Assembly (NCBI GenBank): GCA_016213505.1
Contig: JACRAF010000005.1
Location: 1-64,000 of the forward strand
DNA: 64,000 nucleotides
Source of the DNA: Devosia nanyangense
GTDB lineage: Bacteria > Pseudomonadota > Alphaproteobacteria > Rhizobiales > Devosiaceae
Reading direction: 5' to 3'
In this document: positions 7,672 through 16,232 of the stretch, piece by piece
How positions within the stretch are numbered: the stretch's first letter is position 1
Layout of the letters: each line of letters opens with the position of its first letter
The notes under the pieces: model-generated
The model's database searches: none
The model's input: the letters and a program-made list of their open reading frames with translations, nothing else
Told to the model about the DNA's origin: nothing
Made by a program: the position numbers and the translations under genes

Positions 7672-8841
7672 CTACGGCTTGCAGCGGACGAGCGCCGGAC
7701 CGTCATCGACCTGCAGCGTGTCGTCGGCGGACAGCGCGACATTCACAGTCGCCGGGCCGCTGGCGCAGCCCATCGCCAGCGTCGCTTTGCCGTCCGCCAG
7801 GGCGCCGAAATTGCCGTAGCAGGCGGCCGGTCCGTCGCGGAACGTCGAGCCGGTGATCACCGCGAAACCGGTCGCACCGGCATCGCCGATCTGCGCGCAG
7901 CCGGCGGCGTCCTTGGCCCATACGCCGACATAGCCTTGGCCGTCGGCGGTCGAGCCGGGGGCGGCGATCGCCACATCGGCGGTGAGCGCGCTTGCCGGCA
8001 GCTTGTTGTCGGCCGCGGCGGCCATCGGCGCTTCGGACGAAGGCGCAGCGCTCGGTTCGGACGAGGCCTCCATCGCCATCGGCATCTCGGACGACGATGA
8101 TTCCATCGCCATCGGGGCCTCGGACGAGGACGCCATCATCGCGGCTTCCGAAGACGATGACGCCTCGGCGGCCATCATTGCTTCAGACGATGCGGCGGCT
8201 TCGGACGATGCAGCCGCGGCGGCGGCCTCGGACGAAGCCGCAGCGGCTGCTTCCGCCGAGGCCTGGGCAGCGGCAGCATCCGCAGCGGCCTTCGCGGCGG
8301 CGGCGTCCTCAGCAGCCTTGTCGGCGGCCGCTTTGTCAGCCGCTGCCTTGTCCGCAGCGGCCTTGTCCGCCGCTGCTTTTTCCGCTGCCGCTGCGTCGGC
8401 GGCAGCCTTGTCGGCCGCTGCTTTTTCCGCCGCGGCTGCGTCAGCAGCAGCTTTGTCGGCCGCTGCATTTTCCGCGGCCGCTGCGTCTGCAGCCGCTTTG
8501 TCGGCGGCTGCTTTCTCCGCCGCAGCCGCATCGGCGGCAGCCTTGTCCGCAGCAGCCTTGTCCGCGGCGGCCTTATCAGCCGCTGCCTTGTCCGCAGCCG
8601 CTTTGTCAGCCGCTGCTTTTTCCGCGGCAGCCGCGTCGGCGGCGGCTTTTTCTGCGGCAGCCGCGTCGGCGGCGGCTTTGTCAGCAGCAGCCTTGTCTGC
8701 GGCGGCCTGATCGACAGCGGCCTGGTCCGACGATGCGGCGCTCGAGGATACGGTAGTGGGAGGCGGCGCCTTGTTGTTGTCGCAGGCCGCGAGCAGCAAC
8801 CCTGCAGCCAGAATCACCGGCAGTCCGGCAATCAGTTTCAT
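7672..8841 (-). CDS. Lipoprotein with long Ala-rich TolA-like helical repeat
   Basis: 389 residues. The N-terminus is a lipoprotein signal (MKLIAGLPVILAAGLLLAAC, lipobox LAAC, Cys20). Residues about 35-180 are a repetitive helix of AAADK and AAAEK units, closely like TolA domain II. An Ala/Ser/Glu/Met low-complexity stretch follows. The C-terminal domain of about 95 residues (GYVGVWAKDAAGCAQIGDAG) has four cysteines (AGCAQ, AACYG, MGCAS, VRCKP). A membrane-anchored helical rod holding a disulfide-bonded periplasmic domain is the likely shape. ATG 8841 is used here, but GTG 8847 is better spaced from GAGGAG. The function is unknown. Confidence 0.82.
   Translation of the reverse strand: MKLIAGLPVILAAGLLLAACDNNKAPPPTTVSSSAASSDQAAVDQAAADKAAADKAAADAAAAEKAAADAAAAEKAAADKAAADKAAADKAAADKAAADKAAADAAAAEKAAADKAAADAAAAENAAADKAAADAAAAEKAAADKAAADAAAAEKAAADKAAADKAAADKAAADKAAEDAAAAKAAADAAAAQASAEAAAAASSEAAAAAASSEAAASSEAMMAAEASSSSEAAMMASSSEAPMAMESSSSEMPMAMEASSEPSAAPSSEAPMAAAADNKLPASALTADVAIAAPGSTADGQGYVGVWAKDAAGCAQIGDAGATGFAVITGSTFRDGPAACYGNFGALADGKATLAMGCASGPATVNVALSADDTLQVDDGPALVRCKP
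8265..8715 (-). repeat. Degenerate tandem repeat encoding (AAADK/AAAEK)n
   Basis: About 450 bases of imperfect tandem units of 15 and 30 bases (gcggcggctttgtc-like), all inside the lipoprotein gene. Synonymous differences between units show that the array is old or selected at the protein level. Copy number may vary between strains. Confidence 0.85.
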
Positions 8842-9053
8842 CTTCACGATGGTCTCCTCTTCGGTCGCAACGCTGTTTTCCGAGCCCTCCGCGAGGCCCC
8901 TTCGGCGCCAGTGATACACTAAGAACTTCGTTTTTGCCGTGACCGCTTGGTGGCAAATCACGTAATTTTCTCAGGTACGCTCAGCCCCGTCGCCAGTCGA
9001 ACGCTGCCTAACATGTGCGGTTGCCGGCGGCGTGCCATGCGCTATGGAAAGTC

Positions 9054-9809
9054 ATGGCCCATCCTCGCCTCGCCTTCCACAGCTGGCCCGATGCCGTCTA
9101 CGCCATCGGCGATGTCCATGGATGTATCGACCAGCTCGTCGATCTCGAGGCGACGATCGCCGCGGACGGACTCGATATCGAGGGCGAGAAGTGGCTCGTC
9201 ACCCTGGGCGATCACGTCGATCGCGGCCCATCCTCGGCGGCGGTCATCGACCACGTGATGGGGCCGGCGCCGGCCGGCTTCCGGCGCTTCAGCCTCTTGG
9301 GCAACCACGAGGCGATGCTGCTCGACTTTCTCGGCAATCCGGCCGCCCACGCCTATTGGCTCGACGAGGGCGGGCTCCAGACGCTGCAATCCTATGGGAT
9401 CGAACTCGATTTTCCGCCGCTGCGCTCGAGCGAGGCCCTGCACCGCTTCCTCGCCGAGCGGTTCCCGCCCCGGCACGCGGCATTCATGGCGGCCCTGCCG
9501 CTCTATCTGTCGCTGCCGGGCTGGTTGTTCGTCCATGCCGGAATCCGCCCTGGCATCCCGCTCGCTCAACAGAGCGACGACGATCTGATCTGGATCCGCG
9601 CGCCGTTCCTCACCTCGCAGCTCACCGGCGGGCTACGGGTCGTGCACGGACACACGCCCGGGTCCGACATTGTGGTGACGCCGCACCGGATCGACGTCGA
9701 CACTCACTGCTTCCAAACGGGCCGGCTTTCGGCAGTCCGGGTGACGCCGGACGGACGGACGAAGTTCCTTTCGGTCGATGGCAGCCGGACAGGCTGGAGG
9801 CGGCGCTAG
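9054..9809 (+). CDS. Serine/threonine protein phosphatase-type metallophosphoesterase
   Basis: 251 residues with the calcineurin-like metal-binding series: AIGDVHGC near residue 18, LGDHVDRGP near 55, LLGNHEAM near 84, FVHAGI near 160 and VHGHTPG near 200. These motifs, the length and the order match the bacterial PPP/ApaH-like group that acts on phosphoproteins or dinucleoside polyphosphates. Two metal ions in the cytoplasm are expected. Start ATG 9054 has only a weak GGAAAG site. The stop overlaps the convergent YciI-like gene by four bases. Confidence 0.85.
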   Translation: MAHPRLAFHSWPDAVYAIGDVHGCIDQLVDLEATIAADGLDIEGEKWLVTLGDHVDRGPSSAAVIDHVMGPAPAGFRRFSLLGNHEAMLLDFLGNPAAHAYWLDEGGLQTLQSYGIELDFPPLRSSEALHRFLAERFPPRHAAFMAALPLYLSLPGWLFVHAGIRPGIPLAQQSDDDLIWIRAPFLTSQLTGGLRVVHGHTPGSDIVVTPHRIDVDTHCFQTGRLSAVRVTPDGRTKFLSVDGSRTGWRRR

Positions 9810-10159
9810 GCCGGCAGGCCGTCGCCGGGAAAGCCGTAGAGCGTCGCGTACTCGCAGACGAGAATGCCGGCCTGGACGGCCGGATCGGCGTCCATCAACA
9901 CCCGCGCTTCCGCCTCGGGCACCGTGAAGATGCCGATTCCAACCAGTGCGCCGGCGTCATGTACCGGCCCGACCAGCGCCATCTTGCCCTCCGCCTGAAG
10001 CTGCATGTTGCGGCGGCCGTGCTCGCGAACGATCTTGGACTGCTCGGCCGACCGCACGTCGCGCGGCTGGTAGTTCGGCCCGATCTTGAGCTGCAGCAGG
10101 CTGTAGGTTCGCACCTTGGTCAGCCGCGCCTGCATGTACTCGTCCGAGATGTCCACCAT
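9806..10159 (-). CDS. YciI-like protein
   Basis: 117 residues with a YciI/YCII-type ferredoxin-like fold in its C-terminal 90 residues: REHGRRNMQLQAEGKMALVG, then GIGIFTVPEAEARVLMDADP. The conserved His (REHG) and Asp (DADP) expected of YciI are present. The biochemical role of YciI proteins is not established. The start at 10157-10159 lies two bases after the stop of the BrnA-like gene, so the two are probably translated together. Confidence 0.8.
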   Translation of the reverse strand: MVDISDEYMQARLTKVRTYSLLQLKIGPNYQPRDVRSAEQSKIVREHGRRNMQLQAEGKMALVGPVHDAGALVGIGIFTVPEAEARVLMDADPAVQAGILVCEYATLYGFPGDGLPA

Positions 10160-10161
10160 GA

Positions 10162-10395
10162 CTAAAGCCCGGCGGCCTTGCGCAGCGCGGCGTTGATCCG
10201 GTCCTGCCACCCGGGGCCGTCGTCCTGGAAATGCGCCAGCACGTCGCGGTCGAGGCGCAGCGATACGGTTTCCTTGCCGGACGGAATCACGGCCGGCTTG
10301 GGCGAGACGTTCTCGACCGGCTTGGTGGTCAGCGCCTTGAAGGCGGCCTCGGCTCTCTCGAACGATCCGGTCGGGCGGCGGGGTGGAAGGGCCAT
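10162..10395 (-). CDS. BrnA-type antitoxin (DUF4415), without a BrnT partner
   Basis: 77 residues. The C-terminal ribbon-helix-helix (KETVSLRLDRDVLAHFQDD then GWQDRINAALRKAAGL) is the standard BrnA_antitoxin/DUF4415 signature. BrnA normally neutralises the RNase BrnT, encoded just upstream. Here the upstream neighbour is tRNA-Thr (22 bases) and no BrnT-like frame is seen. The downstream partner is a YciI-like gene two bases away. It may be an orphan antitoxin or a DNA-binding regulator. Confidence 0.82.
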   Translation of the reverse strand: MALPPRRPTGSFERAEAAFKALTTKPVENVSPKPAVIPSGKETVSLRLDRDVLAHFQDDGPGWQDRINAALRKAAGL

Positions 10396-10416
10396 GAGGG
10401 CTCCGGCAAAATCGGC

Positions 10417-10492
<76 letters not shown>

Positions 10493-10537
10493 CTGGCGGT
10501 TCTGCTAGCACCCGGCCTGTGGCCGGGCAAGCCGCGC

Positions 10538-11569
10538 TCAATGCGGGCGGCTGAGCTGGTGGGCGCGATCGGTGGCGAGCATGACCGGCCGGCGCGGTTT
10601 GCCGGCGACCACCCGGTTGCGGCCGAACTGCTTGGCCTCGTAGAGGGCGATATCGGCCTCGCTGAACCAGGTCGCTACGCTCTCCGACTGTGCCGGGATC
10701 GGCGCGATGCCGAGGCTGACGGTTGCCCGCACCGGCGAGTTCGGCGCCTCGACGATGGTCGATTCCACCATGCGGCGGATGCGATCGGCGGCCTGCAGGG
10801 CCTCCTCTGCGTCGGTCTCAGGCAGCAGCAGCCCGAATTTGTCGCCACCGATGCGGCCGAAGACGTCGCTCTTGCGCATCGTCGCCATCGAGGCATTGGC
10901 GATCGAGACCAGCACGGCGTCGCCGGCCGGATGACCGAGGCGGTCGTTGATGTCGCGGAAATGGTCGACGTCGATGACGACCAGCACCGAGGGGCGGTCG
11001 TAGCGGCCGGCGCGGAGGAACTCGCGCTCCACCTCGGCGATGAAGCCACGGCGGGTAAGCGCGCCGGTCATCGAATCCTGCTTGGCGATCTGGCGCAGCT
11101 CCAGCTGCTCGACGACGATCTCGGCGAGCTTGACCATGATCTCGGATTGACGTGCGTCGAACTGGCGCGGCACGACGTCGAAGGCGCACAGGGTGCCGAC
11201 ATTGTAGCCGTCGGGTGTCCGCAACGGCACGCCGAGATAGCTGCGGATGTGGGGCGCGCCGCTCACCAGTGGATTGTCGGCGAAGCGGCCGTCGATGGTC
11301 GCATCGGCGACGTTCAGCGGCTCGTTCTGCATGATGGCGTGAGCGCAGAAGGCGACGTCGCGGGGGATGCTGTCGCGATCGATACCACGCTCCGCCTTGT
11401 ACCACTGGCGGTCCTCGTCGATCAGCGTGACGGCGGCCATCGGCACGCCCAGGATGGTCTGCGTCAGGGCGACGATGCGCTGGAACTGCTCCTCCTCGCC
11501 GGTATCGAGAATGTCGTAGCGCCGCAGGGCGGCGAGGCGCGCGTCTTCGTCCTTGAGCTTCTCATCCAT
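10538..11569 (-). CDS. GAF-GGDEF protein with altered GGDKF active site
   Basis: 343 residues: a GAF domain (about 25-155, with VAFCAHAI and YLGVPLRTPDG) and a GGDEF domain (about 165-330). The first metal Asp is present (VVIDVDHFRDIND, Asp200), and so is the RxxD inhibitory site (RKSD, 232-235). The signature, however, reads GGDKF (241-245), with Lys at the fourth position where Glu is expected. It may be a weak or inactive cyclase that still binds c-di-GMP through the RxxD site. The start is ATG 11567-11569 (MDEKLKDEDARL), though the frame is open further upstream. No partner gene is adjacent. Confidence 0.9.
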   Translation of the reverse strand: MDEKLKDEDARLAALRRYDILDTGEEEQFQRIVALTQTILGVPMAAVTLIDEDRQWYKAERGIDRDSIPRDVAFCAHAIMQNEPLNVADATIDGRFADNPLVSGAPHIRSYLGVPLRTPDGYNVGTLCAFDVVPRQFDARQSEIMVKLAEIVVEQLELRQIAKQDSMTGALTRRGFIAEVEREFLRAGRYDRPSVLVVIDVDHFRDINDRLGHPAGDAVLVSIANASMATMRKSDVFGRIGGDKFGLLLPETDAEEALQAADRIRRMVESTIVEAPNSPVRATVSLGIAPIPAQSESVATWFSEADIALYEAKQFGRNRVVAGKPRRPVMLATDRAHQLSRPH

Positions 11570-11745
11570 CGCCGCACCGGAAGTTGGGCCGATTTGCCCC
11601 GCATTGTGCCTCCGCATCCCTTATGGGAAGCCGCCCGATTTGCATGGCATTGCACCAATCGCGGTCAGCCGCCGTTAACCGAGCGGTCGCTGGCCCCCCG
11701 CCAGACCCCGTGCTAACGAGGCGCACCTCAGGGAGCGGGCGACAC

Positions 11746-12522
11746 GTGCCGGACTATTCAGCCAAACAGGTGAGTTTCGTGTCGAGCGGCACGGCCGAGG
11801 CCGATGCGGCAATGGCCAAGCTTCGCCTGCGCTACGGCGATACCGGCCTCCACAGCGCCGAAGTCGTGGTGGCGCTCGGTGGCGACGGGCTGATGCTGCA
11901 GACGCTCCACAAAGTGATGGACCGGCGCATCCCCGTGTTCGGCATGAATTGCGGCTCGGTCGGGTTCCTGATGAACGATTACACCGACGACCGGCTGCTC
12001 GAGCGCCTCGCCGCCGCCAAGCCGACGCGCATCGCCCCGCTGGCCATGCACGTGACCGACGTCACCGGGGCCGAGTACGACGCCCTGGCGCTCAACGAAG
12101 TGTCGCTGTTCCGCACCACCTACCAAGCCGTGAAGGTCGAGATCGACGTCGACGGCCGCCGGCAGATGGACGAGCTGATCTGCGACGGCGTGCTGCTGTC
12201 GACGCCCGCCGGCTCGACGGCCTACAATCTCTCGGCGCACGGCCCGATCCTGCCGATCAACTCGCCGCTGCTCGCCCTCACCCCGATCTCACCGTTCCGG
12301 CCGCGGCGCTGGCGCGGCGCGATCCTGGGCAACAGCGCCGTCGTCACCTTCCGGGCGCGAGAGACCGAAAAGCGTCCAGTGAGCGCTGTGGCCGACAATG
12401 TCGAGTTCAAGAACGTCGCTGTGGTGGTGGTGCGGGAGGCGCGCGACCATCAGGTAACGCTGCTCTTCGATCCCGGCACCGGCCTCGAAGAGCGCATCCT
12501 GAGCGAGCAGTTCAGGTATTGA
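11746..12522 (+). CDS. nadK: NAD kinase
   Basis: 258 residues, the normal length for rhizobial NAD kinases. It has the GGDG nucleotide motif (VVALGGDGLMLQTLH), the NE motif (ALNEVSLFR), the core CDGVLLSTPAGSTAYNLSAH, and MNCGSVGFL. It phosphorylates NAD to NADP in the cytoplasm. I chose GTG 11746 (VPDYSAKQVSFV) because GGGAG lies 10 bases upstream and the family starts there; the longer frame reads into non-coding sequence. Confidence 0.93.
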   Translation: MPDYSAKQVSFVSSGTAEADAAMAKLRLRYGDTGLHSAEVVVALGGDGLMLQTLHKVMDRRIPVFGMNCGSVGFLMNDYTDDRLLERLAAAKPTRIAPLAMHVTDVTGAEYDALALNEVSLFRTTYQAVKVEIDVDGRRQMDELICDGVLLSTPAGSTAYNLSAHGPILPINSPLLALTPISPFRPRRWRGAILGNSAVVTFRARETEKRPVSAVADNVEFKNVAVVVVREARDHQVTLLFDPGTGLEERILSEQFRY

Positions 12523-12549
12523 AGCTTGTTGCTGCCCTCGAGAGACTTG

Positions 12550-14439
12550 ATGTCTGACCGTTCTTCCTACCAGCCAGAGATCGACGGCCTTCGGGCGCTC
12601 GCGGTTCTCGCCGTACTGTTCTACCACCTCGATTTTGGCTGGGCCCCGGGAGGGTTTGTCGGCGTCGACGTCTTCTTCGTGCTGAGCGGGTATCTCATCA
12701 CCCGGCTGATCGCCGGAGAAATCGAGTCGAGCGGCCGATTCGATTTCGCGGCCTTCTACGTGCGCCGCTTTCGCCGGCTGTTCCCGGCGCTTCTTTCGAC
12801 CGTCGTCGTGACGACGGCCGGAGCATTTCTGCTGCTCTCGCCAGAGCAGATGACCCGGTTCTCGCAGTCTGCGGCCGCCGCCGTGCTCAGTGTGTCGAAC
12901 TTCTTGTTCTGGTCCGAGTCCAACTACTTCGATGCTCTCGCGACGACCAAGCCGCTCCTGCACACATGGTCGCTGAGTGTGGAAGAGCAGTTCTACCTGA
13001 TCTGGCCGGTGACGCTCCTCATTCTTTATCGAGCATTCGGCCGGTGGGGAGCGGCGGCGGCTCTCGCCGTGATCGGCCTCGCAAGCCTCGCCCTCGCACA
13101 GTTCTGGTTGAAATGGGACCCGGCGGCCGCCTTCTACATGCTGCCGGCCCGCGCCATGGAACTGGGGATCGGCGGGCTGATGGTCTGGATCGGGCTCCCG
13201 CGCCGCCAGTGGCTGTCCAGCGGACTTGCCGCGACAGGGCTGGCGGCGATCGTCGCTGCCACTGTGCTCTACACCGACGGCACTGCCTTTCCAGGCATCG
13301 CCGCGCTGTTGCCCTGCCTGGGCACCGCGCTTTTCATCGCCGGCTCCAGATCCAAGGTCGGCACCCTGTTCGCGTTCGGTCCGGTCGTCTGGATGGGGAA
13401 GATCAGCTACTCGCTCTATCTCGTTCATTGGCCCCTGATCGTCCTGTGGAAGGCATACACCTACCGGCCGTTGCAGGGCGTCGAGCCGCTCGTTCTGGCC
13501 GCGATATCCGTGCTGTTGGCCTGGGCGCAGTACGCCCTCGTCGAGCAGCGCTTCCGGCGCCCACAGCCCCGTGGGCAAAACCGGATGCCAGTGACCGCCT
13601 TTGCCCTCGCCGGGCTCGCGGTTGTCGCGGGTTCTCTGGTCTCCACGGTCAACCACGGTCTCGACTGGCGGATACCGAAGGAGCGCCTGATCCTCTCGGC
13701 CACGCAGCAGCGGGCGACCGAGCGCAGGCAGTACTGCATCAACAAAAATCCGAGTCTCGATGCGAAGCTGGTGACCTGTCAGAATTTCCGCGGCATGAAG
13801 GACGACATCTTCATCTGGGGCGACAGTCACGCCCAGCACCTCGCCGCCGGGTTCTCGGAAGTGTTCCCCGACTACAACGTCTACGTCATCTTCATGAGCG
13901 GGTGCGACGCCCCATCGGGGTTCGGCGGCTATGTCCGGCGTTTCGGCAAAGAGGCCGACGCGCAAGCCTGCGTTGCCCGCAACAAGGCAGCGCTTCGCTT
14001 CCTGACCACCGCACCTGCCAAGAACGTCGTCATTTCGAACGCCAAGCGGGCCACACCCGCGATCATCAGCGCCGCCATGAAGCCGATCGAGGAGGCATTG
14101 GCGGCGGCGGGAGACCGCGTGGCCTTCCTCGGGGATTTCATCCGCCCCGGCGTGTCGCTGCTGGATTGCGTGATGGCGCCAAGGTACCTGGTGACGGACG
14201 AACAGATTCGTCGCCGGTGCATCGGCAAGCCAACCTCCGCGGAGACTGAGCTCGCTTACAACGAGCAACTGGCGGCCCTCGAGCCCACGCTCATTTCACC
14301 CAACGAACTCCAGTGCCCGAGCGGCCAGTGTCGCTTCTTCGACGATCAGGGACGGCTGCTCTATCGGGACGACCATCACCTCAGCAATGATGGCTCCCGT
14401 CTCTTCATCGGGGAGTTGGCGCCGAAACTGCCATTCTAA
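12550..14439 (+). CDS. Acyltransferase-SGNH fusion, OafA/YrhL family
   Basis: 629 residues. The N-terminal half is an Acyltransferase_3 membrane domain of about ten segments: it starts YQPEIDGLRALAVLAVLFYH (the conserved His is in this segment) and has RRFRRLFPAL and TWSLSVEEQFYLIWP. The C-terminal 270 residues form a periplasmic SGNH domain with the nucleophile region FIWGDSHAQH and the DDHHLSNDGS block holding the catalytic Asp/His. Such fusions O-acetylate surface polysaccharide or peptidoglycan. No polysaccharide cluster is adjacent, so the acceptor is unknown. ATG 12550 follows GAGAG. Confidence 0.92.
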   Translation: MSDRSSYQPEIDGLRALAVLAVLFYHLDFGWAPGGFVGVDVFFVLSGYLITRLIAGEIESSGRFDFAAFYVRRFRRLFPALLSTVVVTTAGAFLLLSPEQMTRFSQSAAAAVLSVSNFLFWSESNYFDALATTKPLLHTWSLSVEEQFYLIWPVTLLILYRAFGRWGAAAALAVIGLASLALAQFWLKWDPAAAFYMLPARAMELGIGGLMVWIGLPRRQWLSSGLAATGLAAIVAATVLYTDGTAFPGIAALLPCLGTALFIAGSRSKVGTLFAFGPVVWMGKISYSLYLVHWPLIVLWKAYTYRPLQGVEPLVLAAISVLLAWAQYALVEQRFRRPQPRGQNRMPVTAFALAGLAVVAGSLVSTVNHGLDWRIPKERLILSATQQRATERRQYCINKNPSLDAKLVTCQNFRGMKDDIFIWGDSHAQHLAAGFSEVFPDYNVYVIFMSGCDAPSGFGGYVRRFGKEADAQACVARNKAALRFLTTAPAKNVVISNAKRATPAIISAAMKPIEEALAAAGDRVAFLGDFIRPGVSLLDCVMAPRYLVTDEQIRRRCIGKPTSAETELAYNEQLAALEPTLISPNELQCPSGQCRFFDDQGRLLYRDDHHLSNDGSRLFIGELAPKLPF

Positions 14440-14457
14440 CGGACTCGCCGGCCGATA

Positions 14458-15666
14458 TCAGGCCGCTGGCAGCGCCAGTCGCTCTTCCCGGTCGAGCTCC
14501 GGCATCGACCGATCGCCGGCAACATCTCCGGCGAACGCCGACATCACGCCGCGGGCGGCGCGGCGAGCCAGAGCGACGTTCTGTTCGCTGAGATAGGCGA
14601 AGGCATCCTCGAGTTCGGGCGGAATGACACCGTCATGCTCGACGATCAGTTCCTCGGTCAACGCGGTGACCACGAAGTGCCGGGCGGCGACGTCGTCGGC
14701 GAGGTCGGCCGAGCGGGCAAGAAAGACCAGCCGGGCGACCAGATTGCGCACCGCCTCGTTGAGCCCGCAGCGCGCCAGAAGCGCGTTGAGCGCCGGCCGG
14801 CTGCCGGTTTCGAGCAGAGTGAAGACTTTTTCGCGCGGCGTTGCGGCCAGGGTCGACAGGCAATCGGCAAAGAACATCACGTGGCCGTTGACCACCGCGT
14901 GCAGCATGATGCGGGCGGAGAGTTTTTCGCTCGCCACCAGTTCGGCAGCGAAGGGTTTTGCGTCCTCCTGGGCTTCGCCCTCCCCGATCGCGGTGAGGGC
15001 CGTGTCCATGGCGTTGCGCAGCAGGCGATCGAGGCGCGGAGCTGCAACCGCGCCCTTGACGATCCGGGTGGTGCGCATTGCCGCGACCGACGCTTCGACC
15101 AGCAGCAGCCGAGCAGATGCCGGCAGATCGCTCCGACCCAGCAGGGCCCCACGGATTTCGGCGTCGGTGACCCCAAGCTCGGTCGCGAGCCTCGTCAGCA
15201 GCGCCGGCGGCACCGGTACGTCGTCGCGGGAGACGACCCGCAACGTCACCGCGCGCTCGTCGCGCGAGATCAGCGTCTCGGCGACGCGGGCGCTGATCCG
15301 TTCGCGCTCGGCGACGGCGCAGAGCATCACCAGACCGGCCTTGCGCACGAGGCCGACCAGGTCGGCATCGATCAGCGCCGGCGAGTATTGGGCGACGGCC
15401 CGCGAGATGATCTCGCTGTCCTGCAGCAGCGACAAGAGAATGGGGCGCGGCGCTTCGATGGCGTGGAGGAGGCCGTAGGCCAGCGCCGCCCGCACCCGCA
15501 CCGAGGGATCATCGAGAAAGCCGATCAGCGCGGCGTAGAGGGCGGCGTGCTCGTCGGTGGGCCCGGTGTGCAGGAGGTAGGCTTGCGCAGCGAGATGGGC
15601 GGCCTGCCCGCGCGCCTCGCTGTCGCCCGATTGGCTCAAGGCGACGAAGTCCTGATACGCAACCAT
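14458..15666 (-). CDS. DUF2336 domain-containing protein
   Basis: 402 residues, nearly all helical, with HEAT-like hydrophobic periodicity and the DUF2336 pattern (ALYAALIGFLDDPSVRVRAA, then HAVVNGHVMFFADCLS). The family is confined mostly to alphaproteobacteria and is of unknown biochemical function. A near-consensus CtrA-type box (TTAA-N7-TTCA) lies about 45 bases upstream of the start, suggesting cell-cycle control. It is convergent with the acyltransferase gene. Confidence 0.88.
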   Translation of the reverse strand: MVAYQDFVALSQSGDSEARGQAAHLAAQAYLLHTGPTDEHAALYAALIGFLDDPSVRVRAALAYGLLHAIEAPRPILLSLLQDSEIISRAVAQYSPALIDADLVGLVRKAGLVMLCAVAERERISARVAETLISRDERAVTLRVVSRDDVPVPPALLTRLATELGVTDAEIRGALLGRSDLPASARLLLVEASVAAMRTTRIVKGAVAAPRLDRLLRNAMDTALTAIGEGEAQEDAKPFAAELVASEKLSARIMLHAVVNGHVMFFADCLSTLAATPREKVFTLLETGSRPALNALLARCGLNEAVRNLVARLVFLARSADLADDVAARHFVVTALTEELIVEHDGVIPPELEDAFAYLSEQNVALARRAARGVMSAFAGDVAGDRSMPELDREERLALPAA

Positions 15667-15707
15667 ACCGCTCTCCGGGGACCCGGAGAGACCCTAGCCG
15701 CCAAGGC

Positions 15708-15722
15708 TTAAGGAACGGTTCA
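15708..15722. promoter_or_regulatory. CtrA-like box (near consensus) upstream of DUF2336
   Basis: TTAA (15708-15711), seven bases, TTCA (15719-15722): one mismatch from TTAA-N7-TTAA, placed 42 bases upstream of the DUF2336 start. Confidence 0.45.
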
Positions 15723-15792
15723 CCCTGTTTGTTGAGGGGCCATTAACCGGCCTGCCCCGTGTCGGAGCCCCGGGCGCCCACGAGCCATCCGG

Positions 15793-16140
15793 CTAATAGG
15801 AGAGGCTCCACTCGGCAGTCAGCTTGCCGCCAGCGAACTGCTGAAACGTGTATTTGCCACGGACATTGGCGGTGCCACCGGTGCCGCGTACGGTGACGAA
15901 GATATTGCAGATCAGCTTGTTCCTCGTCGCCTTGTAGGTCGTCGACTTGGTGAGCTTTTGAATGGTCACATAGGAGGAAAGCCTGCCGCCGCCTTCGACC
16001 GTGGCGTTCTTGATCTGCTTCTCGATGATCGCGGCCACCTCAGGGTCTTCGCATCGTACCTGGGACAGATCGATCCCTGCCGCCAGGGGTTGCTGAACAG
16101 AGACCCCGAGAAGCAGTGCCGCCAATGCAAATTTGTTCAC
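15793..16140 (-). CDS. Small secreted protein, unknown
   Basis: 115 residues with a Sec signal peptide (MNKFALAALLLGVSVQQPLA) and a mature domain of about 93 residues with two cysteines (QVRCEDPEV and NKLICNIF), predicted beta-rich at its C-terminus (GKYTFQQFAGGKLTAEWSL). The start is GTG 16138-16140, with GGGGG at five-base spacing; TTG 16158 would add six residues before the signal. It lies between DUF2336 and the transglycosylase on the same strand. No family is recognised. Confidence 0.75.
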   Translation of the reverse strand: MNKFALAALLLGVSVQQPLAAGIDLSQVRCEDPEVAAIIEKQIKNATVEGGGRLSSYVTIQKLTKSTTYKATRNKLICNIFVTVRGTGGTANVRGKYTFQQFAGGKLTAEWSLSY

Positions 16141-16232
16141 GTAACCCCCGGGGCGCAAAGTAAAGCCAAGAACACTATTCTTGCAAACTGAACAGCAAGT
16201 CCCTGTTGTGTCAACAACTCTCGGGAGACGGG

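Noticed and set aside
8265..8715. Possible CRISPR or minisatellite array
   Set aside because: The units have no unique spacers, are in frame and encode Ala-rich helix; it is a coding repeat inside the lipoprotein gene.
12289..14268. 659-residue leftward frame opposite the acyltransferase
   Set aside because: Shadow of the acyltransferase-SGNH gene, which has all its motifs and membrane segments.
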